DNA of 64,000 nucleotides from Amylostereum areolatum (lineage: Eukaryota > Basidiomycota > Agaricomycetes > Russulales > Stereaceae): assembly GCA_012932865.1 (NCBI GenBank), contig SAXG01000002.1, positions 1,302,001-1,366,000 of the forward strand. The letters run 5' to 3'. A program made the position numbers and the translations under genes. Position 1 is the stretch's first letter. Each line of letters begins with the position of its first letter. A model generated the notes under the pieces. That model was not told where the DNA came from. It worked only from the letters and a program-made list of their open reading frames with translations, and did no database searches. Of this stretch, positions 46,599 through 58,360 are shown in pieces.

Positions 46599-49500
46599 AT
46601 GTCTTCCCATAATGTCTCGCGAAGTCCCGACATCGACGAGAAGACTCGGTCCTACGATGTGGAGTCTATGCATGTATCCAACCCGGAGACAAGTACTGAA
46701 TTCTACAATGCCAATCTCGACAGGGTGCAGCGGAAGCTCAATGGACGGCATATGCAGATGTGCGTGGCGTTCTCAAGTTTGTCCCCAGTGCAACTGACCT
46801 ATCCCTCTTGTGTGGCTTGCCTCTGTTAATGCCTATCAGGTTCGCGGTGCGTACTGCTTCTCCTCGATGTTTTCGCGAACCTGACTATTATACCTGCAGA
46901 TTGGCACGGTGATTGGCACGGGTCTTTTCCTTGGGATGGGCCAGCTCCTCGCCGTCGCTGGTCCCCTCGGCGCTCTCCTCGTCTTCATTCATGTCGGCGG
47001 TGTAGGGTACGCGTGAGTGATGTCCGACCATCGCATCGTCGCTGTGTTCGACGCCTGCCTTCTGTAGGTCTCTTGCGTCCATTACGGAGATGGCAACATT
47101 CGCTCCCGTGTCTGGTTCCATGTCTCACTACGGTGCGTACGCCTGCGGTTCAGCGCCACTCGACCAATTGCTCACACTACTTCCGCTTGTTTACACAGCG
47201 GCACGTTGGGTGGATCCAGCGCTTGGTTTTGCGGTACGTTCCTAGTGTACGCCACATTTTTAGTCCCTGACTAGACTGTTCCTAGGTTGGCTGGGTACGA
47301 GCTCGCTCTTCCGACTCCTTACATCATACCTCACCTCTGTGCCCGACCTTCGCAGAACTATTTCTACGTGAGTGGTCGTGTGATACCCCAGGAAACCCGC
47401 GAGGGGGCTTATCCGGTTCTTTAGACATGCGCTATCACCCTCCCGGCTGAAATCACGGCAGCCGCAGTGCTCATCGGTTACTGGGACTCTAACGTATGTG
47501 CACTGTAATCATACTTACGCATACGACCTTCTTCCTGAAGAAATGAGTAGGCGGACCATGTGGCGATCTACATTGCTGTCTTCATTCTGGTGGCGTATGC
47601 TGTCAATCTAATCGGAGCTAGGTGAACATTCTCCTTTCAGGTATAGCGACTCACGCTGATACTGGTGGCAGGACGTTCGGAAACAGTACGTTGAGCCTCT
47701 TGTCACCAGATACCTTGGTTGACGGAAGGTTGATTAGCTGAGATCGTTTTTTCTACTTTGAAGTGTGCGTTCAAGTTCATGCCTATAGAAAGCAATGTTC
47801 TTTGCTGATCTCATTCTTCAGTGATGCTCGTAGCTGGCCTCGTACGTTGTTGGTAGACACTCCGTTCCTTGTTATCCATGACCTTGAATTCTCTTTCCTC
47901 TCGCAGATCATCGGCGGTCTTGCAATCAACCTGGGAGGGGGCCCTGATCACGAACGGTACGTCACATTCAATTTTTCTGTTCCGAGTACATGGACACCCA
48001 TACGATGACAGGCACGGGTTCCAAGTGAGTGGCGTGGAAACGCGATTATAATGATTGCTCACAGCACCTAGTACTGGAAAAACCCTGGCCCGTTTGTGTC
48101 GTGTAAGTTATGCTCAACATCCTGTGCCATGTGCCTTAGATACTAAAGTCTGTGGATATGAAGCTCTTGAGCCGGGCGCGCGGGGGCGCTGGATAGGCTT
48201 GTTGCTAGCAGTCATCCCTGCGGCCTTTTCCATGAACGGGATGGAGATTCTCACTCTGTACGCTGGTGCCGCCTACCGGAGCCTATAGATCATCAACCTG
48301 AATTTTTTTCAATCCCCTCCTAGCGCCGCGGCAGAGACTCGCAATCCCCGGAAGAACCTGATTATCTCGATGAGGACGGTCTTCTTCCGCATCTTCGTCT
48401 GCTATGTGAGTGTTTAGAGAGGGCGCAGCCATGTGACCAAGAGATTGACGCCTCCCTGGGAGATTCTCACAACACTTGTGGTGGGAATGCTCATTCCGTC
48501 GGCGGATCCAGCTCTACTCAGGTAAATATTCCTCGCGACCGATTTCGCGCACTTCTATCTAGGTTAACTTGATCATGCTTGTAGGAAAACGGGCAATGCT
48601 GCCCAATCGCCCTTCGTCCTCGTTTTTGAACGCGCCGGCGTCAAAGGTTCGTGTGCATCCACTAATAATTCATCCTTTCTAACCCTCTAATCTCCAGTTC
48701 TCCCGCATATCGTGAATGCTGTGGTTATGACCAGCGCGCTTTCTTCAGGAAATGGCATGTTGTACTGCTCGTCGCGTATGCTCTTCTCCCTTGGTATACA
48801 GGGTCATGCACCAAAGATCGTCGCCCGCGTTAACCGCGATGGCCTTCCATATGTTGCTATCATGGTTTCAGTGCGTAGTCCCCTCCTAAAGTGTCCGTCC
48901 CGGGCCCAATAGACTATCTAGGGGTTATTCTCTTTCCTCGCGTTCTTGAACGTCAACAACGACGGTGGAACTGTCTTCACGTATGTGTAAACCTTCTGAT
49001 GGTATCCCAGGGCGCTGATAACTGCTTGCTTCAGATGGTTCGCAAGCCTTTGTGAGCCACTTACAGTGCCATAATGGAAAGTTTTACTCACCTTATCCGT
49101 CCCTTAGCCGCTGTTGGTGGTCTGCTCAAGTACGTCTCCCACAAGGTCTCGAAATTCATCAGGAACTTACTCTATCCATCATAGCTGGCTATCTATCGGT
49201 ATCACCTATCTACGATATTGTACGTGAAGTCTTTTGCTGGCGCATGTCCCTTCGTCTACTGAGCTTTCCCTTCAGATTATGGGTTGAAAAAACAAGGCCT
49301 AGCTCGTTCCAGCTTCGATGGAATCTATCGACCTCATATCCAGCCCTTTGCTTCGCTTTGGGTAATATTTTGGTACACCGCTAATTTCAGGCTAGGATCT
49401 CGAACTAAAGATAACATCGCAGGTCCACATTCTTCATCCTCGTCAGCGGCCTCTCTATCTTCTGGAAATTTGATGGCTCTGACTTTGTTGCTGCCTGTAA

Positions 49501-49843
49501 GCATTGAAACCACCCTTCCGTGACTCCCGCTTATTCGTTTTCGTGACAGACATCAACATCCCTATATTTGTGATGTTATACTCTGGGTGGAAAATCTGGA
49601 AGAGAACTAAGATCGTGCGCCATTCTTGACCAGTGTGCCCATGTTTTCTCTGAAGTCTTATTACATCCGCAGATTCCTCTAGCTGACCTTGACTTCGTCA
49701 CTGTACGTCCTTCCGGAGTCTTCCATGCGAGCCTGCGGTCTGATGATGGTCTTCTTCAGGGCATTCCTTCTGTGGAGGAAACTGAGGAGACAGGCACCGT
49801 GGAAAAGGCTCACGGGCGCAAACAAGTTAGGCAATGGATGTAA
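46599..49843 (+). CDS. Amino-acid permease (APC superfamily, yeast amino-acid transporter family)
   Basis: A many-exon gene whose first exons are 46599-46759, 46840-46846 (7 nt), 46900-47012 and 47068-47132. Splicing yields the family start: R-H-M-Q-M-F-A-I-G-T-V-I-G-T-G-L-F-L-G at the end of a hydrophilic N-terminus, then E-M-A-T-F-A-P-V-S-G-S. Later blocks are A-A-A-E-T-R-N-P-R-K-N, S-S-G-N-G-M-L-Y-C-S-S-R and W-L-S-I-G-I-T-Y-L-R-Y. About twelve hydrophobic segments are expected from the family, and most can be seen. It should import amino acids by proton symport at the plasma membrane; which ones cannot be told. The C-terminus is hydrophilic and acidic, ending at the TAA at 49841. I found no frame break. 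Confidence 0.88.
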
Positions 49844-50350
49844 TAATTATAGTTGCAAGTCTATTTTGCACACCAGTCTATCTCGTACGCCCCCCCGCAC
49901 TCTACCCCGTTGGTGTAATCACGCTTTGCCTATGTTTTCATGCTCTTCGATGCTCTTAGCCCCACGACCTGGGGTGCTGTTCCAAATGAACTGCATGTGC
50001 AATACGCATGGTCAGCCTCAGAGTTATGTATTAGATACTAGAGTCGGAAAGTTTTGCAGACTTGCAGTACTAGCTTTTACTTATCTGTATGTACCACGTA
50101 CAGTGTCTATGTGCATTGTACACAGTACAAGACCCATTACCCGAAGCCCGTCGAAGGATTCCCATTTGCTCTGATAATGATTCTAATTCTCAATTGAGGA
50201 TTTCTCATTCTGATTCTACCTCTGGAAGACTGGAATCTGGATCCGGAGTCTGTAGTTGTACTGTAAGTCTGTAAGTCTGTAACAAGTCTTAACTTTTAAC
50301 TTTTAAGATGGTAGCTGACAAAGGCAACCTGGTTGGGAAAAAATTATATG
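49844..50350. other. Intergenic region with short tandem repeats before the tRNA
   Basis: No coding gene is seen. Around 50258-50282 the unit TGTAAGTC is repeated, followed by AACTTTTAACTTTT near 50290-50305. The A/T-rich run TTATATG ends just outside the tRNA 3' end. Confidence 0.4.
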
Positions 50351-50428
50351 CATTAACGGAGAATCGAACTCCGGGCGGGTCGAGTCAGGAATGGCAACGA
50401 CCCAGGTTACCACTACCCCACTAATGCT
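50351..50428 (-). tRNA. tRNA-Gly (anticodon GCC) with an 8-nt intron
   Basis: On the minus strand the cloverleaf is complete. The acceptor stem pairs GCATTAG with TTAATGC (one G-T wobble), and the D stem is GGGT/ACCT with loop AGTGGTA. The anticodon stem is GGTCG/CGACC, and the T arm is CGGAG-TTCGATT-CTCCG. The anticodon loop reads TTGCCA followed by nine more bases before the stem closes. That fits anticodon GCC (plus strand 50394-50396) with an intron of 8 nt after position 37, at about 50385-50392. No CCA is encoded, as expected for a nuclear tRNA gene. Confidence 0.9.
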
Positions 50429-50602
50429 TGGATATGACCTTGGTGGTGAACTTTACAACTGTCATGGTACACGTATCTCACAGTACTTAAGTACACATTC
50501 CCCTGAGTGGTTGTATGATTATCATTGTACATGTACATGTGCACAGTGTATCATGGATTGCTCAACGAGGCTGGCAAAGTGAAGTTACACCGCTGATAAG
50601 TA

Positions 50603-52156
50603 TCATAGATTCGAAAGATAGATGCGACGGGTCCACCGTCGGCGTCTGGTCATGCCTCCCTGTACCTTCCAGTCGTCGACAGGCAGTGGATGGGGCTCTA
50701 GCCACGCATCGTTCGTATACACCCATCCACCTGAAGACGTGACGGATCAACATATAAGGACCAAAACACGACAGGAGATGCTCACCATCGTCTGACCCCA
50801 CTGCGCTCCATCTAGCTTCCACATCGGTCCTCCAGTCCTCGGTCTCGACAAATGCCCATCTTGGTTCGAGGGCGAACGTTAGATTACTACTGCAAGACGT
50901 GAGAAACACGGATATACGCATGAGAAGGCCGTGGGGGTATACTGGAAGCACACGGACCTGACGTCGCCGCTTCCGTCAGCGGAGACCGCGCTCCAGCCAT
51001 CTTGTCCTCGCGTCCACGCTACGCGGTCGATACTCTTGAGATGGCCTTTACTCCATCCACCAGTTTGCGAGTCCCCGCTCCATCTTTCGTTCTCGAAAAG
51101 TTCGACCTCACGCAGAGGGCTTTGCCAGTGGTTATCCTTCAGCCGATCGTCGTCGATGAGACGCGTTGTTCGGGCCCGTATACTCCGCAGGGGAAGAGTG
51201 GATAAAACGAAGGGTAGCGTGTGCTGGACGAGAGGATGGGTGAGGACGAACGGCGCGAGACCAAAGATGAGAAAGACAGGTCGGAGGGGGATTGTAGGTA
51301 GAGAAGGGAGGGAAAAAAGCGAGAGGAGAACTACAAATGTGAGTATGTGGGGAGTGTAAGGCGTCGAATATGTAAGATGGAGGATGTGAGGAAAGACAGC
51401 GTCGTAGGCATCGGCGCTACAGTGAATGTCAGCGTCAACGACAAGCACAAGATGCGAGGAGCATACAATGCCCCCATAAGGTTTTGTATGCCTTGTATAT
51501 TCGCCAACCATTCCGCGCTGCCTTCACGAGCATTAGCACGAGGCGGTAATCGCCTCTCCTCGACCTCAGGATCGGTCGAGCGACGAGAGGGGTGATTGGC
51601 TAATATGACACCGATAATGATAATATTCGGAAGAAGCAATATTAGCCTCGGGAAATAGCCTGCTCGGAGGCGAGTCAGCGACATGTGATGCAACAAAGCG
51701 AAGTTACAACGAACACAGAAAGGCGTACGCAGCCATCCACATCACCGTCGTTTTCCACCCCTTCCGCCAGAGCACGATCTCCTCTATTCGATCTTGCAGC
51801 CAAAACACAGGCCCAACCTTGCTTATGAAGCGCCGAAAGTTGACGGTGGTTATGGGCACGGACAAAGGGTCTCGCGTAGAGAGCAGTGGACCTTTTCTCG
51901 TGCTTCCTTCGGGAATGTTTGCAGGTATTGGAAGAGCGGAGGCCAGCAGCATGCCTGGAAGGTTGCCAAACGTGGAGCGGATCGGAGAATTTGAACGGAT
52001 GGACGGCGAGGGAGGATTCTCCGATGTGGGAGAAGATACGGGTAAGGCAGTCGTGGATGTAGGAGCGGGCTGCATCTTTGACGTGTCCGATGATGGCACA
52101 TCTGGTGGTAAACGGGTCGCGTATGTTGGAATCTCGACATATTCAAAATCGTCCAT
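50603..52156 (-). CDS. PEX30/PEX24-type integral peroxisomal membrane peroxin with dysferlin motifs
   Basis: Five exons read in one frame: 52156-51715, 51659-51467, 51416-50958, 50889-50786 and 50730-50603, 441 residues with no break. A Ser/Pro-rich N-terminus leads to F-I-S-K-V-G-P-V-F-W-L-Q-D-R-I-E-E and then membrane segments (W-M-A-A-Y-A-F-L-C, and I-L-L-L-P-N-I-I-I-I-G-V-I-L-A). The reticulon-like middle carries H-I-L-T-F-V-V-L-L-S and T-P-L/H-P-L stretches. The C-terminal half has the dysferlin pair F-E-N-E-R-W with W-S-K-G, then W-A-F-V-E-T-E-D-W. It ends in a basic tail M-T-R-R-R-R-W-T-R-R. Family members sit in ER subdomains and peroxisome membranes and control peroxisome number and size. 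Confidence 0.9.
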
Positions 52157-52692
52157 GTTTCCTGTAACTTTGTGAATGCGATGAATATGAGAAGGTGGAT
52201 TGGTATGCACGGGCAACATGCCTGTACTCCTTGGAATCCTTGCACAGTTTGAGTGAGTTGGAAGAAATACCTACACGGATTCAATTTGCGAAAAGATGGA
52301 CGAGGATGGGGAATCGGGGATGAGATACGCGAGTTGTTGGCGAGTCCGTTGTCAGTTGACTCCGCTGAGTCGGGGAACGGCGCGTTGTTTGTGCGTGTTG
52401 TACTCGACTCGCCTATTGTTCATTCACTGATTCAGTCGCCACTCGCCGTGTTCAACAGCGACGCCCACTACCACCCACTACCACCTCCCCGTTCAATACC
52501 GCTTTTTTGTTGGACCTGGGTTTATTATTCTCCAAGCTAGTATTTTTGTGCTGTCCAGGCTCGGTGCGTCTACCATGGTTCTTATGTATGTAATCATCGT
52601 ATTAAACTCTCATTGAAGTTCGATCTACTTAGACTTCGTGACTTGACACGCTGCCGTCCGACGTTCTCAACCTGGGCCTAATTGACGATCCC
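52157..52692. promoter_or_regulatory. Divergent promoter region between the peroxin and DUF5745 genes
   Basis: A 536-base spacer between two divergent starts. It contains the direct repeat CTACCACC at about 52489-52504 but no clear TATA box. Confidence 0.4.
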
Positions 52693-53711
52693 ATGTTGTC
52701 ACAGGATTCCTTCAATGACCCTTTGGTATCGACTCTTAATCGCCTTCTAATGAGCATCGGCCTACCTTTCGATTTGGAGACACCTCTCGACCTCACTCCC
52801 TCCCTACTCCTTGCCATCTTGGAATCTCTCCTCGAAAACCGCCTTCCCATACCACAAGCAGTTCGAGAATCGCGAGACCACCCTTCCAAAGTACATGCAA
52901 TGAAGGTTTTTCTCGGCGTGCTCGAGAGCGACGTAATCAAGCAAGACGTCGGTCTCAGTGACATTGATCCCCGCCGTCTCGCCTCCGGTGACTGGGAGGA
53001 GACCGTATTCGTTGGTGAACTATTATGCTGGCTGGGAAGGCAGACGGGCATTCTTCCTCCCATTCAAGGATCCAGCGAACCTCCCCCCGAACGCGCTACC
53101 AGTCGCTCCAGTGGAAGCCAACCTGCGCGCATGTTCTCCCCTTCCACGCACTCCTCCCTCACCACCAGTGCCCTCTCAGTCGCCGGAATCGAGGAGGATT
53201 CGAATACAACAATAACATCCTTTACAAGTGATGTACCAACACGTCATAATGATACCAGGCATACCAGCCTACCCCTCTGCATTCATGAACTCGAAGATCC
53301 CTCGTTCCTCGGACCGGTAGATCATGACGCTGATTCCGCGGGTGATGTGTCGCATTCTTTCTGCCATTGCGCCGAAGAGACCGGCGCGTCAATTGACCGT
53401 TCCGTGCTTCCTGTGCGTTACGACGGATATATCGAAGAAGTGGATGCCGAATTGGAGTTACGAGCATTCGAAAAGACGCGAACGAGGCAACCCCACACTC
53501 GCGTACGCCGGCCCCCTGGAGATGTCGTATGAGCGTTCATTCAATGAGTTTCGATAACGAGCTGACGAGTCTCTGACAGGTCGCGACCCCCCGTCCTGCC
53601 GGGAAACATGTGCTGACGAGACACACATCCCCTACACAACACACTCTAGCACTGCTCAACGAGCGCGCCAAACTATTGTCGGAGCTTGCTCGTCTGGATC
53701 TCACGCGCTAA
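52693..53711 (+). CDS. DUF5745 domain protein (centrosomal/spindle-pole-associated family)
   Basis: Two exons (52693-53526 and 53580-53711) give 321 residues. The N-terminal 130 residues are the DUF5745 region shared with animal CEP95: L-N-R-L-L-M-S-I-G-L-P, then T-P-S-L-L-L-A-I-L-E, then V-K-I/M-K-V-F-L-G-V-L-E-S-D, then D-P-R-R-L-A-S-G and F-V-G-E-L-L-C-W-L-G-R-Q. The fold is related to calponin-homology domains, and animal members localise to centrosomes. The remainder is acidic and probably disordered, ending in a short helix L-L-N-E-R-A-K-L-L-S-E-L-A-R-L that could form a coiled coil. A role at the spindle pole body is inferred from the family, not seen here. Confidence 0.78.
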
Positions 53712-54304
53712 CATGTCCATATATGTCCATGTCGATCCGCGTCACATCCTCCTAATCCCAATCTTCCGTTTCTCCTGGGACGCCGCAAGCTACATTTCGT
53801 GTTTTGTCGATCCGGCTTAGTTCCTCTGGGCGAAGGTTTCATTTGTACCTCGATTTGCAAGATCTGTGCCGTCGTTGCGGCCAACATTACAATGTGTATC
53901 CCCTGGACCTTGAAGACATCCCGATCCTAGAGGAGATTTCTTGTCGATGGACAGGCGAAGGCTTCTGCATATATGCCGGGAGTGCGCTAATGTCCATTCT
54001 GTTCGGCGAATTGACCACGTGACCTCGTCAATTCGTGTGTTGTCTCCCCCCGGCTCAGGCGCCAGAGCACCGCCGGATGACTCTAATTGGCCAAACACTG
54101 CGCAAGGACTCCCCCCATACATCGTTATCGGCTCCCCGCGCTATTGTGTAATGTTTCGTGGTTAGGGCCGGCGGGAACCTGTTGCATATAATTGGCCGGT
54201 TACACCTCAGGATCGTGTCCGTGGTCCTTTTGTCCTCCCATTCCCCTTCGCATTGTCGCACACCATTGCCGCCTACAGGCTATCACCCTCAGATCCCCTC
54301 CACA
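53712..54304. other. Intergenic region between the DUF5745 and RING genes
   Basis: No gene is supported. Short open frames on both strands have no motif. The pyrimidine-rich stretch just before 54305 probably belongs to the RING gene's leader. Confidence 0.4.
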
Positions 54305-55338
54305 ATGACACATCCCTTCGCTCCGGCGTCATCTTCACCTCTCACCACTCCTCCGATCCTATCCCAAAGTCCACCCGCAACAACACCGTCATCGTCCACA
54401 TCGTCGTCCCCAACATCATCTCCCCAATCTCGACCTCGACGACTTCCCCGTGTCAACTCCCGCAAACGCATCACGCCACGCCCCTCTCTCTCTAGCATCG
54501 TCGAAGAAGGTCAACCTGGGTCTATCAATGCACCGTCCAGTACCGGACGGGAATCTTCATCCTCGATCGTGCAAAGCTCTAAGCCCTCAGATCATGGGAA
54601 AGAGGGGGTAAACGTCGTCAAGTCCGGGGCGGTCCCACGGCCGTTGAACTGGAACGGGAAGAGCGGTATTTCAGTAGGGAAGGGCATGAGAGACGTCTGC
54701 GGGATATGGTGAGGCGATCTTGTTACCATATTTTCCCTGCGCGACGACTGATTGATAATCGGCAGCTTCGAGGTCGCAGTGAAACCGAACAAGACTCGAT
54801 GCTGTGGGCAGCTTTTCTGCTTCCAACATCTCTCCGATGTATGTGCTCCCCTCTATGATCGGTTCCCCAACTTTGATGCTAATTACCCGTGTAGTGGCTG
54901 AATGCGCAGGGCGCCGATGGTCGTTGTCCATCATGTCGTGTTCCGCTGTCTATAGAATCGGATACCATCTTCTTGCACCCGCCACAGAAAGTGACGGTCT
55001 CCCTTCCCCCACCTTTACGACCTACCCTACGGAGTACATCCAGCCTTCCGCGCGCACTCAGACCTGGCCTTGCTATCTTGCACTCACGACACCGGGAGCC
55101 AAGCTCAAATTCAAGCGGTTCGGACGCGAGGATATCGGAAACCTCATCGTCAGATAGCGAGGACAGCATCCACCCACGCTCCCGTGGGAGGAGAACGCCC
55201 CCGCAGCAATCGTACTTGGTATACCCACAGTACGAGTCCGTGCAGGATCTTTTCTCGGCGCTCGTACCTCTGCGCGAGTTTGGTTCATTGCTGAGCGTGG
55301 TTGGATGTGCGCTCGTTGTCGGTACATTGCTGACATAG
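54305..55338 (+). CDS. RING-finger protein with C-terminal membrane anchor
   Basis: Three exons (54305-54708, 54766-54838, 54895-55338) give 306 residues. The first 125 residues are Ser/Pro/Thr-rich. The RING is assembled across both introns: C-G-I-C, then C-C-G-Q-L-F-C-F-Q-H-L, then G-R-C-P-S-C. The two splices put all cysteines in register, which supports the exon model. A low-complexity Ser/Arg-rich linker follows. The last 20 residues are hydrophobic (L-L-S-V-V-G-C-A-L-V-V-G-T-L-L-T) and end at the stop, the layout of a tail-anchored protein of the ER or outer mitochondrial membrane. It is probably an E3 ubiquitin ligase acting at a membrane. No named family is recognised. Confidence 0.82.
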
Positions 55339-55802
55339 GTGTTGTCCATCGTTACACTGCTTATAGATTATGGTTAGATCTCCTGGAGCATCCTTCGTTC
55401 TCCTTGCTCAGCGCCAATATGGCCACCTGCTTCAAAGACCGTCGTGTTGTACCATACTGTACTTACTTGTAAGTTGTGTCCACGTTGGATATCTATCGCG
55501 ATTGAAGATATATTGCCTTCTATTGTGTAGAGCTCCCCCGCGTCGTTTTGTCCATCCATCAGTGCATGTCGTGTCGACGACCACGAGATTTGCCAGAAAT
55601 AGCTCGCGTACTGTTGGACAGGACCGTAAGAGGGGATCTCGGCGATGGCTGCGCGTGCCCAAGTAACGGTAAGTATACAAGTACGAATGCGTACGATGAT
55701 CGAGAGTTCCCGTTGGTCCCACTCCTTTCTCCTTTCCCTCATTTTCTTGGGTTTTTCTGGTCTACATTCCCGCGCTGGTCGCTTCATACATCCACCTGCG
55801 CG
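55339..55802. other. Intergenic region upstream of the aspartic protease
   Basis: About 460 bases between the RING stop and the protease start. Only short open frames without motifs are present. Confidence 0.4.
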
Positions 55803-57958
55803 ATGAACCATGTCGTTCTTTACTTCTTCCTTCTCACTTTCGTCGGTTCTAGCCCCTCTGTCACCGGTCTACCTCACGTGTATTCCAACGACCGCCGCGC
55901 GGCGAATGTACCTCAACCCGCTACCTCAACCGCCGACCACTTCGGGTCTCCTAGGAGTTTCAGTTTACCTCTCAAGAGGACTGCATCGAAGAGGGCACAA
56001 AGCTTAGAAAGGCGCGGGATATACAGCGGGAACACGGGCCTGGGCGATTTTTTAGACTTGTAAGTCGCAGCGTTCCATGGCTCGTTCCTGCCTTCCGTCC
56101 GTCGCGTCGTTTGGTAATCTCTTTTTATGAAGGTTCTACACCGTCCCCATTACGCTCGGAAACACCACGACCGCTGTGAACATCGGTGAGCACATCGGTT
56201 TGATTCGTACCGTGCGACGTATTGATCAGTGCTACAAGACACGGGCTCGAGCGATCTGTGGGTGGTTTCCGACGCATGTTCGACGGATATATGTTCCAAG
56301 ACCAACGAGCCGCCCTATCCCACGTCTCGGCTCAGTCCCGCTGGCGGCTCCGTGAATCTACTGTATGGAGATTCAGTGACGGGCACACACGCCTCGGGGC
56401 CGATTGGACTAGACACGGGCACGATTGCGGGACTCGCAATGGAGCAGCAGGCGTTCGCCGCGGTGTCGGACACGAACAATACGAGCGTTATGAACGGGGC
56501 CAATGGCATATTTGGCCTCGGATTTCCGAGCGGGAGGTACGTTCGCTTACTTTTCATTTCGGAGGCGGGACGATTTTCTGATGAGCAACCTCGTGGATGC
56601 AGCCAAGTGCAGGCAGCCGTTATCAACAACAAGGTGCGTTTGGTCTAGTGCGTGTGTACGAAGCAAGATTTGCTGACGAGCCATGGGTTCTAGTTCAATT
56701 CACCGAGCACGACGGATGATTTCATTCTCAATACCGCAACAGACGGACCATTACTAGCCCGCTTGACAATGTCCGGTTACCTGGAACAACCCATGTTCTC
56801 TGTGAGTCATCCTTTGTAACTTGCATTGGCGAACCCTTGGCTGAAGCTGGCGCAGATCATGCTACAACGAAACCTTATCGATCTCAGCGGAGGCAACGGC
56901 GAAGTTAGCGTCGGAAAGCTCCCCGACGGCATCGATAATTCTTCGCTGACCTGGCTTCCTGTTCGGTTGTATACCTCCCGCGAAGGTGGATTAAATGCGC
57001 CCACATTCGCCCCCAAAGAGGTCCGTGACTTTTTGGGCTCAATTGGGGTTATGCAAACTTATCTGTGTGCTAGGTCTACCCCTTGTAAGTCGCAAGCCGA
57101 GTGCTTCCTAAGTATATCTGTTGATCCTCCGCAGGCGATGGGAAGTCGAGCTCGATGGCGTCTACCTTGACGGACAAAAATTGAACGACCCTGCCTCGTC
57201 CACCAATGGTAGTAAGGTTTCTGCTCTCATTGATACTGTGCGCATGCATCGTTTCCCCCCTCAGCATTACTCTGACCTGTGATTGATATAGGGGAACAGC
57301 ATCCTCCGCGGCCCCAGTGACGTTGTTACCAGCATCCTCAAGACAGTCTCTCCGGCCTTCGCAGCGAACCCCAACGCCGACCCTACCTATCCCTGCTTGA
57401 CGCCCCATAACTTATCCTTCCAGTTCGGTGGAAAGATGTTCCCCATCGACCCCCGCGATTTCGTGTCACAAGACAAGTCGGGAGACGCGAAGACGTGCAT
57501 CGCGAACAATGTCGTTGCGACAGATGCTCCCTCCTACGGAGCTTTGTTCAGCTGGAGTTTGGGAGACCCGTTTTTCAAGTCGTGCGTTTCCGACTCGTTA
57601 GTCATACGGCGCCTTCTCACCCTCCTTCTGTAGGAACCTCGTTGTATTCTATTATGGTAATATGACCCATCCATCGGTCGATCCACCTCGAATCGGATTC
57701 CTTTCCATGGTTCCTACCAACGCAGACGCGGAGCTGTCAGACGCTGTCAACCAGGCCGTGGCGAATGGCGGCAACTTCGAAAGTACGTGCATGTGCACGC
57801 TGTCCTCTTGACCTTGTCCGCCGTGCTTACATCTATTGCTAGGTACGTCGCAAGCAGCCCCGACGGCCTATGCATCCACTGTTGCTGTGGCTCCGACATC
57901 TCTTGTCACGCATGTCCCCACTGCAACGGGTTCAACCGTCCGACTCGTCCGGGGCTAG
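55803..57958 (+). CDS. Secreted pepsin-like aspartic protease (A1 family), possible membrane-anchored C-terminus
   Basis: Eleven exons: 55803-56059, 56133-56185, 56230-56536, 56603-56633, 56694-56801, 56856-57020, 57074-57084 (11 nt), 57135-57237, 57292-57581, 57634-57782 and 57843-57958. A signal peptide (F-F-L-L-T-F-V-G-S-S) and a basic propeptide precede the mature enzyme. The two catalytic aspartates are in D-T-G-S-S-D-L-W and, after a splice, in L-I-D-T-G-N-S. The flap region has L-L-Y-G-D-S, and two C-terminal cysteines are placed as in pepsins. In the annotated frame the protein stops at 57956. With one base fewer in the G-run at 57928-57930 it would continue to the TGA at 58047. It would then gain a Ser/Gly linker and a hydrophobic tail (F-V-S-V-G-I-W-I-A-S-I-A-L) like a GPI or membrane anchor. 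Confidence 0.85.
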
Positions 57959-58360
57959 CGGCCAACGAGGCGGAGGTATGCAAACACAGGTTGGTTTATG
58001 GACAGCGTTTGTCTCTGTAGGTATTTGGATAGCATCCATCGCGCTTTGATTCTGGACTTTTTCTCGCATTGGACTCAGCATACATACGGACATTGGATAG
58101 ATACGGACTTCGCACCCGCCTTCTTCGCACGTATACAATCAATACCCCTTATTCAGTGTTCATCGCTATCGCAAACTTGCATTTCGTTCCATCTGCACGC
58201 TACTTACGCTCAGTTGATTCCGGGTCGTTTGTCTCCTAATATCAGCACCAGGCGTTGCCTACCCACGATTGATTTTTACGCAGGTGGGCCGGAACAACGA
58301 TACACGAAGTCAACGACTCCTAATATGTTGCACCGAAGGAAAAGTACATTTTTATTGGTG

